A program made the position numbers and the translations under genes. From Chloroflexota bacterium (GTDB lineage: Bacteria; Chloroflexota; Dormibacteria; CF-121), in NCBI GenBank assembly GCA_005889285.1, contig VBFF01000038.1, positions 1-12,973 of the forward strand: 12,973 nucleotides of DNA, in the 5' to 3' direction. Within the stretch, counting starts at the first letter, position 1, and each line of letters begins with the position of its first letter. Below are positions 1-6,970 of this stretch, one piece after another. The notes under the pieces were generated by a model, which did no database searches, was not told the origin of the DNA, and saw only the letters and a list, made by a program, of their open reading frames with translations.

Positions 1-1646
1 TGGACCGCGCCGCTGCTGTCGAGGGCGAGTCCCGAATGCGTTCCCGAGAACAGCGCGGCGTCGACGACCGTGCTGCCGGCGGGCAGTGCCGCCGCGACGC
101 TTGCGCCGCTTCCGGCAATCGCGCCGGCCGCGTCGACCGCCATGACCGTGCCGTCGCTCGCCGCCAGCAGCCGCACCGGCGCCGGCACGGCGAATCGCGG
201 ACCGGCGGTGCCGGCGCTGTCCCAGGTGGTGCCATCGGCCAGGAGGCGGAGCGGACCCGATGCCACGCTGACGACGTCGATGGCTGGCGCGAGCGAGGTT
301 GGCGCGACGGCGGGCGTCAGACGGTCCCGGCCCAGGGCATGCAGCGACGCGTCGGCGTCGAGAAGGAGCGCGCCAGCCGCCGATGGGTGTTCCTGCCTCA
401 CACCCAGCACCGACGGCGCGCCATCAGGCTGCGCCGGCAGTGGTCCGAGGACAGCCCGATCGGCGGCGGACGACGGCGCGCCGGCGCCGGCCGGCACCGA
501 TTGGTTGAGAACGATGGGAGGCGCGGCATTCCGGGCGGCGTCGCGGACCGTGAGCCGAAACTGGTAGGGGGTGCCGGCGTCGCCGAAGTAGCGCACCGCC
601 CCCAACGTCTTGCCGGCTGATGCCGGGTCGGCATGTTGAGTGAACCAGGGGCGAACCGCAAGGCCGCCGGCACCGACCTCGATCGCGACCTCGTTGACGC
701 CCGAGAGCTGATCGTACCCCGACCAGTGGAGGTTCAGGGCGCTTGCCAGCGCCGGACCGACGCTCAGCGCCGAGGTAGGCGCATCGACGTCATATAGATA
801 TAGGTAGGTGATGTCGGCGCTGGTGCCGGCACGGTCGAAGACGCGCAGGTGCAGCGTATGCGATCCAGGGCCGGGCACCGCCGCAGAGCCGCTGGTGGCC
901 TGGGTTCGTGCCGCTCCCGGCCCCGGGTCCTGGTCCCATTGCGCCGCGAACCCGGCAAGGCCGTGTCCACCGTCCCGCAGGTGCCAGCTCACCGGCGGTG
1001 GTGGGCCGTCGTTACCGTACCAGTAGTTCCAGTGCGCCCCGCCCGGGAAGGCGAGCGGGAGGAGGAAGGGCACCGGCGTCCCTTTCGCCCACAGGTTGCC
1101 CATATCCCAACGCCATGGGTCCGGTCCCGGCCCCGTCCAGCCGTAGGGATCGATCGAGTGCCAGGGGGTCATCAGGTCGCGGACTTCGAAGTGGACGTGC
1201 GGCCCGGTTGAGTTCCCGGTGCTCCCGCTGAGGGCGATGAGCTGCCCACGGGAGACGTGCTGGCCGGGGTAGACGAAGAGCTGGTTGTTGTGAAAGTAGG
1301 CGGTGCGATCGTAGGCATGATCCATCACCACGCCCCAACCGCCGCTGTCGCTCCACTCGCTATAGATAACCGTGCCGTCGTCGGCCGCCACCACCGGCGT
1401 GTTGGACGCGACGGCGTAGTCGGTCCCCCGGTGGCCGTCGTAGGCGTAGCCGGTGGCCCCGTCGAAGCGGACCATGAGCCCGTCCTCTTGCCGGGTCGGG
1501 TAGTGGTGATCCATCCAGGAGGTGACGCGCGGGTTGGGGATCGCGAAGGGCAACGTAAGATTGCCGGCCGCCTGGGCGGGCTGCATTCCGATGACGAAGA
1601 GCCCTAAGGCGAATGCCGTAGCTCGATAGACCGTTACGAACCGCAT
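1..1646 (-). CDS. Secreted M23 (LytM-type) metallopeptidase with Ig/Fn3-like and propeller-like regions, 3' end outside window
   Basis: The frame is open from an ATG at 1646 through base 1, so 548 residues are visible and the C-terminus is missing. Residues 1-26 form a signal peptide (basic start, hydrophobic core, AQA cleavage before A27). Residues about 60-160 are an M23 zinc endopeptidase core: H72-R-G-T-D76 supplies the first two metal ligands, H119 sits in AYFHNN, and G-P-H150-V-H152-F-E-V supplies the last His. Such enzymes cut peptide cross-links in peptidoglycan or other Gly-containing peptides outside the membrane. Residues about 215-290 and 300-375 read as two Ig/Fn3-like beta domains (for example YQFRLTVRDAARN). 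After about 385 the chain shows repeated blade-like pieces such as GALLLDADASLHALG, LRLLADGTTW, VRLLAASDGTVMAVD and SGLALDSSGAV, resembling a beta-propeller. The ATG has no Shine-Dalgarno. Catalytic assignment is secure; the bound substrate and the tail's role are unknown. Confidence 0.9.
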   Translation of the reverse strand, partial: MRFVTVYRATAFALGLFVIGMQPAQAAGNLTLPFAIPNPRVTSWMDHHYPTRQEDGLMVRFDGATGYAYDGHRGTDYAVASNTPVVAADDGTVIYSEWSDSGGWGVVMDHAYDRTAYFHNNQLFVYPGQHVSRGQLIALSGSTGNSTGPHVHFEVRDLMTPWHSIDPYGWTGPGPDPWRWDMGNLWAKGTPVPFLLPLAFPGGAHWNYWYGNDGPPPPVSWHLRDGGHGLAGFAAQWDQDPGPGAARTQATSGSAAVPGPGSHTLHLRVFDRAGTSADITYLYLYDVDAPTSALSVGPALASALNLHWSGYDQLSGVNEVAIEVGAGGLAVRPWFTQHADPASAGKTLGAVRYFGDAGTPYQFRLTVRDAARNAAPPIVLNQSVPAGAGAPSSAADRAVLGPLPAQPDGAPSVLGVRQEHPSAAGALLLDADASLHALGRDRLTPAVAPTSLAPAIDVVSVASGPLRLLADGTTWDSAGTAGPRFAVPAPVRLLAASDGTVMAVDAAGAIAGSGASVAAALPAGSTVVDAALFSGTHSGLALDSSGAV

Positions 1647-1709
1647 AACAACGGGACCGTAACGGGTTCTGAAAGAAATGCGAAACAGGGCCGAGACGGC
1701 GCCGTTACG
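1631..1709. repeat. Three copies of octamer CCGTTACG in the M23/Tad divergent region
   Basis: CCGTTACG occurs at 1631-1638, as its reverse complement CGTAACGG at 1658-1665, and again at 1702-1709. The first two form an inverted repeat with a 19-nt gap; the third is a direct repeat of the first. Copies one and three share an extended form, CCGTTACGANNCG. The first copy lies inside codons 3-6 of the M23 gene and the second covers its candidate -10 element. Three copies in 79 bp suggest an operator for an unidentified DNA-binding protein, but this is inference only. Confidence 0.4.
1656..1661 (-). promoter_or_regulatory. Candidate -10 element of the M23 gene (leaderless)
   Basis: Read on the minus strand the hexamer is TACGGT, fitting TANNNT, and it ends 9 nt before the ATG at 1646. 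There is no purine-rich Shine-Dalgarno in between, so transcription would begin within a few bases of the start codon. The hexamer overlaps the second CCGTTACG octamer. This is inferred from position and from the same spacing at three other genes in the window; no clear -35 box is visible. Confidence 0.35.
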
Positions 1710-1845
1710 ATTCGAGCCCTCTCTTGGAGTCGCCACACACTCTCACCTAGGCTGGCGTTGAATTGCAAGGACTGTCGATCCTACCTGCTTTGCCATGGGT
1801 CCATTGCTGTGCCGCGGCGATTCTAAACGCTCAGGAAACCAAAAA

Positions 1846-2352
1846 ATGATCCAACGGCACTCACGTTCACGAGGGAAACAGGCCCAGGCCCTGGTCGAGA
1901 TGGCGGTCATGGTCCCTTTCCTCGTGATTGGCATGATGGGAATGCTGGATCTTGGTCGGGCCTTCTACTACCAGATCTCGCTGACCAATGCGGTGCGCGA
2001 GGCGGCCCGCTACGGTACGCAACCCTATTACACCGGACTGATCCCGACGTGCCAGCCGATCCCACCCAACCCAGACCCCGGAGCTTTTTGCCTGGTACCC
2101 GGTGATCAGAAAATCAAGGACCGGCTGGCCCAGGAGCTGAGCGGCACAGGGTTCGTCGTCGACCCGACAAAAATCGTGATCACCCCCGACCAGGGCACGC
2201 GCGTGTCGAACTGCGGCACCAGCGGCAGCTGTCAGTACGCCCTGACCGTGACCGCAACCTACCAGTTCACCTTCATCACGCCAATCATCGGTGACCTGAT
2301 CGGTAATCCGCTGACGCTCAAGACCAGCTCCGAGTTCAGGACGGAGTACTGA
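1846..2352 (+). CDS. TadE-like pseudopilin (first of two)
   Basis: This 168-residue protein has the TadE layout: a short basic head (residues 1-12), one hydrophobic segment at about 15-37 beginning QALVEMAVMVPF, then the family signature LDLGRAFYYQISLTNAVREAARYG (quoted here as LDLGRAFYYQ...NAVREAARYG) and a beta-rich periplasmic or extracellular tail. TadE proteins are minor pseudopilins of the Tad/Flp pilus or secretion machine. The pilin-type Glu is E18, with A13 at the position before the presumed cleavage site where Gly is usual. Cysteines C69/C82 and C123/C129 could form two disulfides. An ATG at 1795 is in frame, but the start at 1846 is chosen because AGGAAA precedes it at a sensible distance and because it removes a polar leader unlike the family. 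The stop overlaps the next start by one base (TGATG). No Tad ATPase, Flp pilin or prepilin peptidase is in the window. Confidence 0.9.
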   Translation: MIQRHSRSRGKQAQALVEMAVMVPFLVIGMMGMLDLGRAFYYQISLTNAVREAARYGTQPYYTGLIPTCQPIPPNPDPGAFCLVPGDQKIKDRLAQELSGTGFVVDPTKIVITPDQGTRVSNCGTSGSCQYALTVTATYQFTFITPIIGDLIGNPLTLKTSSEFRTEY

Positions 2353-2831
2353 TGCGTAAATTCCTCCGCCGCCGTGCCGGTCAGTCGATGGTCGAGTTTG
2401 CCGTGCTGGCTCCTGTCTTCTTCCTGCTGCTGCTCGGCACCATCGACCTCGGTCGGGCCGTCTACACCTACAACGCCATCTCCAACGCCGCGCGCGAGGG
2501 CGCGCGTGCCGCCGTCCCCTACGACAGTCCGCTGCCGACCACGGCCTCCGTGGTCGCGGCGGTGCAGAGCAAGCTCGGCGGTGGCTTCACCCTCACGCTC
2601 GATACCCTGTGCGCCGGCGTAGCGGCCGGTGGCAGCTGCCCGACGGTGCCCACCGTCCCGAATACCGGATTCATCTGGTACGGGCCCGGCATCGGACAGG
2701 TCACCGGCTCGCCGCACCCGGTCTCGGTGAAGATCACCTTCCTCTTCCAGCCATGGGTCCCGGTGGTTCGAGACGCGTCCGGCAACGGCGTCACCTTCTC
2801 GGCGCAAACCACGATGGAAACGGAGTACTGA
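2352..2831 (+). CDS. TadE-like pseudopilin (second of two)
   Basis: The 159-residue product is a paralogue of the preceding one: basic head MRKFLRRRAG, hydrophobic segment at about 16-30, then IDLGRAVYTYNAISNAAREG, the TadE signature. It carries a textbook class-III/IV prepilin motif, G10 followed by QSMV and then E15-F16, so a prepilin peptidase of the TadV type should cut after G10. C87 and C96 may form a disulfide in the tail. Translation is coupled to the upstream gene (stop TGA and start ATG share one base), and the Shine-Dalgarno GGAG lies inside the upstream gene's last codons. The final residues TEY match those of the first TadE, reflecting a repeated 12-bp junction. It probably acts with its neighbours as a surface or envelope pseudopilus component. 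Confidence 0.9.
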   Translation: MRKFLRRRAGQSMVEFAVLAPVFFLLLLGTIDLGRAVYTYNAISNAAREGARAAVPYDSPLPTTASVVAAVQSKLGGGFTLTLDTLCAGVAAGGSCPTVPTVPNTGFIWYGPGIGQVTGSPHPVSVKITFLFQPWVPVVRDASGNGVTFSAQTTMETEY

Positions 2832-2836
2832 ACAAA

Positions 2837-4420
2837 ATGCACGAACTCAGCCGTCGCCGCAAGCGCGCTCAGAGCCTCGTCATCGTCGCCCTGTCGGCGA
2901 CTGCCCTCTTCGGCATCATCGCGCTGGGCCTCGACGCGGGACGCCTCTACTTCCAGCGGCGCGATGTGCAAAACGCGGCCGACGCCGGAGCGCTCGCGGG
3001 AGCCCAAGAACTCTTGCCGCCGGATGGCAACCCGGGCCACACGACGGCGATGATCAGCAAGGCCAACTGCCAGGCGGCGCTCTACGCCATCCAGGGAGTC
3101 CTCGGCACGCCCACTGACGGAACGAACTGCACCACGCCTGCTCCAAACTATCTTCCGAACGGGTCCGGCTTCATCACCGAGACCGCCAGCAATGTCCCAG
3201 TGACGGTGACGGTCTGGACCCCGAGTCGCGGCAACGGCAACGAGATCCATGTCCGGGTCAACTACAACGTGCCCCTGACATTCGCGGCGGTGATCGGGTT
3301 CACCAACTCGGCGGTGGTCGCCGATGCCTATGCCCACGGCGGCTTCTTCAACAACCAGTACGCCGTCTTCGGCTTCCAGGCGGGTCCCGGTGGTGGCAAC
3401 ACCGTGATTTTCGACCAGAACGGTTATGCGCAGATCGACAACGGCAACAATGGCTCGGACATCTGCAACCCGAACGGCCAGGGTCGCGTCGTCTCCAACT
3501 CCAAATGGCACGCGCCCAACCCCCACCCGGGCTGGCTGAACATCAACGGCATCTTCGAGCACCTGTCGGCGAGTGACACGCACGCGGTTCGGACGTACTG
3601 GTATCAAACCGTCAATCCCGTCCCGGTTCAGGAACCGGCTCCCAACTACGAGGCGACGGCGAACCCGCTTGATGCTCTGGCCCCGACCTTCTCCGGCGGC
3701 GTCTGGCACATTCACGCCGGCGCCTACCCGAATACGCTCAACATCCCGGGAATCCCGGGGAGCAAGGCCACCGATACCTACATCTTTGACAACGGCCTGT
3801 ATCTCTTCAAGAACGGTGCCAGCTTCAACATCACCGGTGGCACCGTGTCGAACACGAGCACCGGTAAGCCGCTCGGCGCCCTCGGCGCCTATAGTGACCT
3901 GCCGCCGGCGGCCGACGGCACCGACGGCGTCGAGTTCATTTTCGACCAGGGTGGCGGCTTCAGCGCCTCGACTTCTGGAAACACCTCGCCCAGCGTCTTT
4001 TTCGTGGCGCCGAACCGGACCCCCTCCGGTGTCACCCACCACATCGCCTTCTTCGTTCGTGATACCGACACCAACGCCAGCCCCTGGTCGGAGACGATCG
4101 ATGGCACCAAGGGCACCTATGGCAACTACCCGTTCCAGGTCTGGGGCACCGTGTTCGTCAACGAGGCCAATGCCACGGCCAACATTCAGGCGGTGAGCAC
4201 CGGCCGCTACGCGGTTGAAGGCGAGATGATCGCGGCGCGGGTCAACCTGATGGGCGGGAACATCGCGAACGAAGCCACTGTCAATCCGAGCGTGCCCAAC
4301 GGCACGATCGGCACGGCCAGCTGCACCGGCGTTTACAACGACAACCTGGCCGGCCGGCTGGTGCAGTACAACCAGGCCTACTCCCCGCAATTCCGCGGCT
4401 ACGCGTACCTGGTCAAGTAA
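2837..4420 (+). CDS. TadG-like protein with large C-terminal passenger domain
   Basis: The product has 527 residues. Residues 1-60 form the TadG N-terminal module: basic head RRRKR, a membrane segment at about 14-34, and LDAGRLYFQRRDVQNAADAG, typical of the PF13400 TadG-like family. It keeps the AQSLV register of the two TadE proteins but has I16 where they have Glu, so cleavage by a prepilin peptidase is not expected and the helix should stay as an anchor. After a beta-rich stretch to about 170 comes a large Gly/Asn/Ser/Thr-rich extracellular region without a von Willebrand A domain, ending in Val-rich strands near GEMIAARVNLMGGNIA that recall the passenger domain of many TadG-related proteins. 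The ATG at 2837 is chosen over upstream in-frame starts because it follows the upstream stop by 5 nt and has GGAG about 11 nt away. A surface adhesive or structural role is inferred. Confidence 0.87.
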   Translation: MHELSRRRKRAQSLVIVALSATALFGIIALGLDAGRLYFQRRDVQNAADAGALAGAQELLPPDGNPGHTTAMISKANCQAALYAIQGVLGTPTDGTNCTTPAPNYLPNGSGFITETASNVPVTVTVWTPSRGNGNEIHVRVNYNVPLTFAAVIGFTNSAVVADAYAHGGFFNNQYAVFGFQAGPGGGNTVIFDQNGYAQIDNGNNGSDICNPNGQGRVVSNSKWHAPNPHPGWLNINGIFEHLSASDTHAVRTYWYQTVNPVPVQEPAPNYEATANPLDALAPTFSGGVWHIHAGAYPNTLNIPGIPGSKATDTYIFDNGLYLFKNGASFNITGGTVSNTSTGKPLGALGAYSDLPPAADGTDGVEFIFDQGGGFSASTSGNTSPSVFFVAPNRTPSGVTHHIAFFVRDTDTNASPWSETIDGTKGTYGNYPFQVWGTVFVNEANATANIQAVSTGRYAVEGEMIAARVNLMGGNIANEATVNPSVPNGTIGTASCTGVYNDNLAGRLVQYNQAYSPQFRGYAYLVK

Positions 4421-4425
4421 CGCCC

Positions 4426-4431
4426 TACAAT
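4426..4431 (+). promoter_or_regulatory. Candidate -10 element of the 4441 gene
   Basis: TACAAT matches the -10 consensus at five of six bases and ends 9 nt before the GTG start at 4441. A GGGGAG at 4434-4439 is too close to the start (one base) to work as a normal Shine-Dalgarno, so a leaderless or nearly leaderless transcript is the simplest reading. If true, this gene has its own promoter although it follows the Tad cassette by only 20 nt. No convincing -35 box. Confidence 0.45.
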
Positions 4432-4440
4432 TCGGGGAGC

Positions 4441-4983
4441 GTGGCGCACGCCATCTACTGTTTCCTCGACGGCGAGACGTTGCACGGTGACCCGCCGAAG
4501 CGGGAGCTGGACACGCCCGTCGTGGAGACCCGGGTTCACAACCTCGGGACCAACAACCGGGGCGCCTTCGTGCCGCTCAGTAGTCTCAAGTACGTCCTCC
4601 TCGACTCGCGGGCCCCATCGGGCGCGGTCGACATCGCCCGCTACCAGCGAATCGCGATCCATTTCGTCGACCACGAGGTGCTGCGCGGCTACAGCGACCG
4701 GCAGCTGCGGACGTCCCGCTACGGCGTCACGCTCTCGCTGGTCTCGCCCGACCAGAGCGAGGTGAAGGATCTGGCGATCCCGTTCACCGCCCTCAAGGGG
4801 ATCTTCTACCTCAAGACCTGGGAGGGCGGCGAGCCGGCGATGCTGGAGTCGGACTGGGTCCCCCGCATCCTGGAGGCGCGGGAACAGGAGCAGGTTCGAC
4901 GGCAATACGGCCCGGCAGGCAAGCCAGGGCACAAGATGCCGTTACTCGAGAGGATCCTCCGCCGTCGCAAGATCGCCGAATAA
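4441..4983 (+). CDS. Unrecognised protein with two copies of a small domain
   Basis: The 180-residue product has no signal peptide or membrane segment and is probably cytoplasmic. I cannot name its family with confidence; the pattern resembles short beta-barrel-like DUF6982/PilZ-like proteins. Its two halves are similar: residues 4-54 contain F8-L-D-x-E-x-L-x-G16 and later V44-P-L-S-S-L-K50 followed by hydrophobics, while residues 71-124 contain F75-V-D-x-E-x-L-x-G83 and I113-P-F-T-A-L-K119. The spacing between matching elements is 67-69 residues. The C-terminus (about 140-180) is charged, basic and probably helical or disordered. GTG is the only plausible start. The gene lies 20 nt after the TadG-like gene and 26 nt before the membrane protein gene, so a link with envelope or surface structures is possible but unproven. 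Confidence 0.8.
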   Translation: MAHAIYCFLDGETLHGDPPKRELDTPVVETRVHNLGTNNRGAFVPLSSLKYVLLDSRAPSGAVDIARYQRIAIHFVDHEVLRGYSDRQLRTSRYGVTLSLVSPDQSEVKDLAIPFTALKGIFYLKTWEGGEPAMLESDWVPRILEAREQEQVRRQYGPAGKPGHKMPLLERILRRRKIAE

Positions 4984-5009
4984 GAAGATCCCGCTGGCCG
5001 GTCCCTGAT

Positions 5010-6020
5010 ATGTTGAAACCCGAGATGGAACCGGCGGCGGTCCCGCCGCAGGCGGCGGCCCCGCGGTCCGCGCTTCGCGAGCGGCTCCTCGATCCTCGCA
5101 CACTGATTTCGTTCGCGATCCTGGCCGTCGTCCTCTTTGTCGTGCTGACCCATGTGCAGCTTGACTACGGCGAGAGCCTGCGGGCGATCAGCAAGACGAA
5201 CCTCTTCCTCTACGCGCTGGCCTTCGCCGCCTTCTATTTCTCCTTCGTTGTCCGCACCGTCCGCTGGGAAATTCTGCTGCGCAACACCGGTGAGCGCAAT
5301 CATTTCGGCGAGCTCTTCCACATCATCATCCTCGCCTGGTTCGCGAACTGCGTCCTTCCGGCCAAGATGGGCGACTTCTATCGCGCCTATCTGCTGCGGC
5401 AGCAGACCGAGGTCTCCGGCTCCAAGGGGCTGGGCACGATCTTCAGCGAGCGCGCGCTGGACTTCCTGGTGCTGATGAGCCTGCTGGTGGTCAGCGGTCT
5501 GATCAGCTTCCGCGCCCAGGTGCCGGAGCGCTTCGTCCCGGCTTTCATCGTTGGGCTCCTGATCGCTGCCGGTCTGATCGCGGGCCTGCTCGTGATCCGC
5601 TACAGCGAGGGGCGGCTCTCGCGTTTTCTACCCGAGCGCCTTCGCGAGCGCGCCAGCCGCTTCAAGCATGGGCTGCTGAGCGCCTTTGCCGGCCGGCTTC
5701 CGCTCCTGCTCGGCCTCACCGTCCTGGTCTGGATGGCCGAGTCCGCCCGCCTCTTCCTGGTAGTCCAGGCGCTGCCGCTGCACATCTCCCTCAGCCTGGC
5801 GCAGATCATGTTCATCGCCCTGGTGGCATCGCTGCTGACCACCATCCCGGCGCTGCCCGGCGGACTCGTCCTGGTCGAAGGCGGGATCATCGCCGTGCTG
5901 GTCTTCTTCGGTCTGACCGCCTCCCAGGCGCTGTCGGTGGCGATTCTCGACCGCCTGATCAGCTACTGGAGCCTGATCGCCGTCGGCTTCGTCGTCTTCC
6001 TGCTGAGTCACCGGCGTTGA
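5010..6020 (+). CDS. Integral membrane protein, lysylphosphatidylglycerol synthase TM-domain / UPF0104 family
   Basis: The product has 336 residues and, after a Pro/Ala-rich cytoplasmic head (1-28), about eight hydrophobic segments (roughly 31-48, 63-82, 103-116, 150-167, 175-196, 228-242, 262-280, 288-334 in two passes). Family landmarks are R82-T-V-R-W, the loop N113-C-V-L-P-A-K-M-G-D-F-Y-R125, S146-E-R-A-L-D151, the P280-A-L-P-G-G284...E290-G motif and D314-R315. These are shared by the PF03706 family (AglD/YbhN/MprF flippase-type domains), which is implicated in moving or modifying lipid-linked molecules; the catalytic lysyl-transfer half of MprF is absent. Its stop overlaps the TTG start of the epimerase gene by 4 nt, suggesting a shared role in glycolipid or polysaccharide production. 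The ATG has no evident Shine-Dalgarno. Substrate unknown. Confidence 0.85.
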   Translation: MLKPEMEPAAVPPQAAAPRSALRERLLDPRTLISFAILAVVLFVVLTHVQLDYGESLRAISKTNLFLYALAFAAFYFSFVVRTVRWEILLRNTGERNHFGELFHIIILAWFANCVLPAKMGDFYRAYLLRQQTEVSGSKGLGTIFSERALDFLVLMSLLVVSGLISFRAQVPERFVPAFIVGLLIAAGLIAGLLVIRYSEGRLSRFLPERLRERASRFKHGLLSAFAGRLPLLLGLTVLVWMAESARLFLVVQALPLHISLSLAQIMFIALVASLLTTIPALPGGLVLVEGGIIAVLVFFGLTASQALSVAILDRLISYWSLIAVGFVVFLLSHRR

Positions 6021-6970
6021 AGGTCCTCGTCACCGGAGGCGCGGGCTTCATCGGATCCCACGTCGCCGATCGGCTGCTGGCCGACGGCCACGACGTGGTC
6101 ATCCTGGACGACCTCTCGACCGGCAACGTCGAGCATTTGCAAGCGAACGCGCGCTTCTACCAGATGGACCTGCGGTCGCCCTGGATCGACGAGCTGTTCC
6201 GCATCGAGCGGCCCGAGGCCGTCCTCCACCAGGCGGCGCAGGCCAGCGTTCGCCGCTCCGTCGACGACCCCGTCTTCGACGCCGGCGTCAACGTGCTGGG
6301 AACCGCCGCCCTGCTGCAGGCCAGCGTGCATCACGGGGTGCGCCGCTTCCTCTTCGCCTCCACCGGCGGCGCGCTTTATGGCGACGCCGACGTGACGCCG
6401 ACGCCGGAGGATTACCCGACGCTGCCGGTCTCACCCTACGGCGCCGCAAAGCTGTCGGCGGAAGTGTACCTGCGAACGTTCAACGCGCTGCATGGGTTGT
6501 CGTACGCCGCCCTGCGCTACGCCAATGTCTACGGGCCGCGACAGAACCCGCACGGTGAGGCGGGCGTGGTCGCGATCTTCGCGCGCCGTTTGCTGAGCGG
6601 AGAGAAGGCCCGCATCAACGGCGACGGCAGGCAGACGCGCGATTTCGTTTACGTTGGCGACGTGGCGGACGCGAACGCCCGCGCCCTTACGTCGGACGCC
6701 GTCGGCTCGTTCAACGTTGGCACCGGCATCGAGACCGATGTCAACGCCGTCTTCCAGACGCTGAAGCGACTGACTGGAAGCACTCAGCCCGAGGAGCACG
6801 GCCCGCCCCTGCCCGGGGAGCAGCGTCGTTCGGTGGTCGACGCGCGGAAGATCGAGAAGACCCTGGGCTGGCAGCCGAAAACGAGCCTCGACGCCGGCCT
6901 CGACGCTACCGTTCGCTACTTCCGCGAGGGGCGTCGGGCATCGCCGGCTGCTTCCGTTCGACCTGCATGA
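6017..6970 (+). CDS. NAD-dependent sugar-nucleotide epimerase/dehydratase (GalE-like, extended SDR)
   Basis: The 317-residue product is an extended short-chain dehydrogenase. G7-G-A-G-F-I-G13 is the nucleotide-binding GxxGxxG turn, D31-D32 close the second strand (preference for NAD over NADP), S115-T116 and Y141-G-A-A-K145 form the catalytic triad, and RYANVYGPRQ and GDGRQTRDFVYVGDVA are typical of UDP-glucose/UDP-glucuronate epimerase-type members. Expected chemistry is transient oxidation and re-reduction of a nucleotide sugar at C4; the exact substrate (Glc, GlcNAc, uronic acid) cannot be told from sequence. Translation starts at TTG 6017 inside the stop of the upstream membrane protein gene (TTGA overlap), so the two are translationally coupled. 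The 3' end overlaps the convergent hypothetical gene by 65 bp. Cytoplasmic. Confidence 0.92.
   Translation: MKVLVTGGAGFIGSHVADRLLADGHDVVILDDLSTGNVEHLQANARFYQMDLRSPWIDELFRIERPEAVLHQAAQASVRRSVDDPVFDAGVNVLGTAALLQASVHHGVRRFLFASTGGALYGDADVTPTPEDYPTLPVSPYGAAKLSAEVYLRTFNALHGLSYAALRYANVYGPRQNPHGEAGVVAIFARRLLSGEKARINGDGRQTRDFVYVGDVADANARALTSDAVGSFNVGTGIETDVNAVFQTLKRLTGSTQPEEHGPPLPGEQRRSVVDARKIEKTLGWQPKTSLDAGLDATVRYFREGRRASPAASVRPA

Noticed and set aside
36-620. Plus-strand frames of 194 and 165 codons at the left edge
   Set aside because: Low-complexity Arg/Ala/Gly translations opposite the M23 peptidase gene, which is open across the whole stretch in one minus-strand frame with a signal peptide and zinc motifs.
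1758-1787. TTGAAT with TACCTG 18 nt later as a promoter for the Tad cassette
   Set aside because: The -10 match is weak (TACCTG) and there is no further support, so it was not listed as a feature.
2519-4390. A 623-codon open frame on the minus strand, antisense to the Tad genes
   Set aside because: It has no recognisable domain, is rich in Arg/Val/Gly/Asp as expected for a reversed high-GC frame, and the plus strand carries clear TadE and TadG signatures with ribosome sites and tight coupling. It is a shadow of the real genes.
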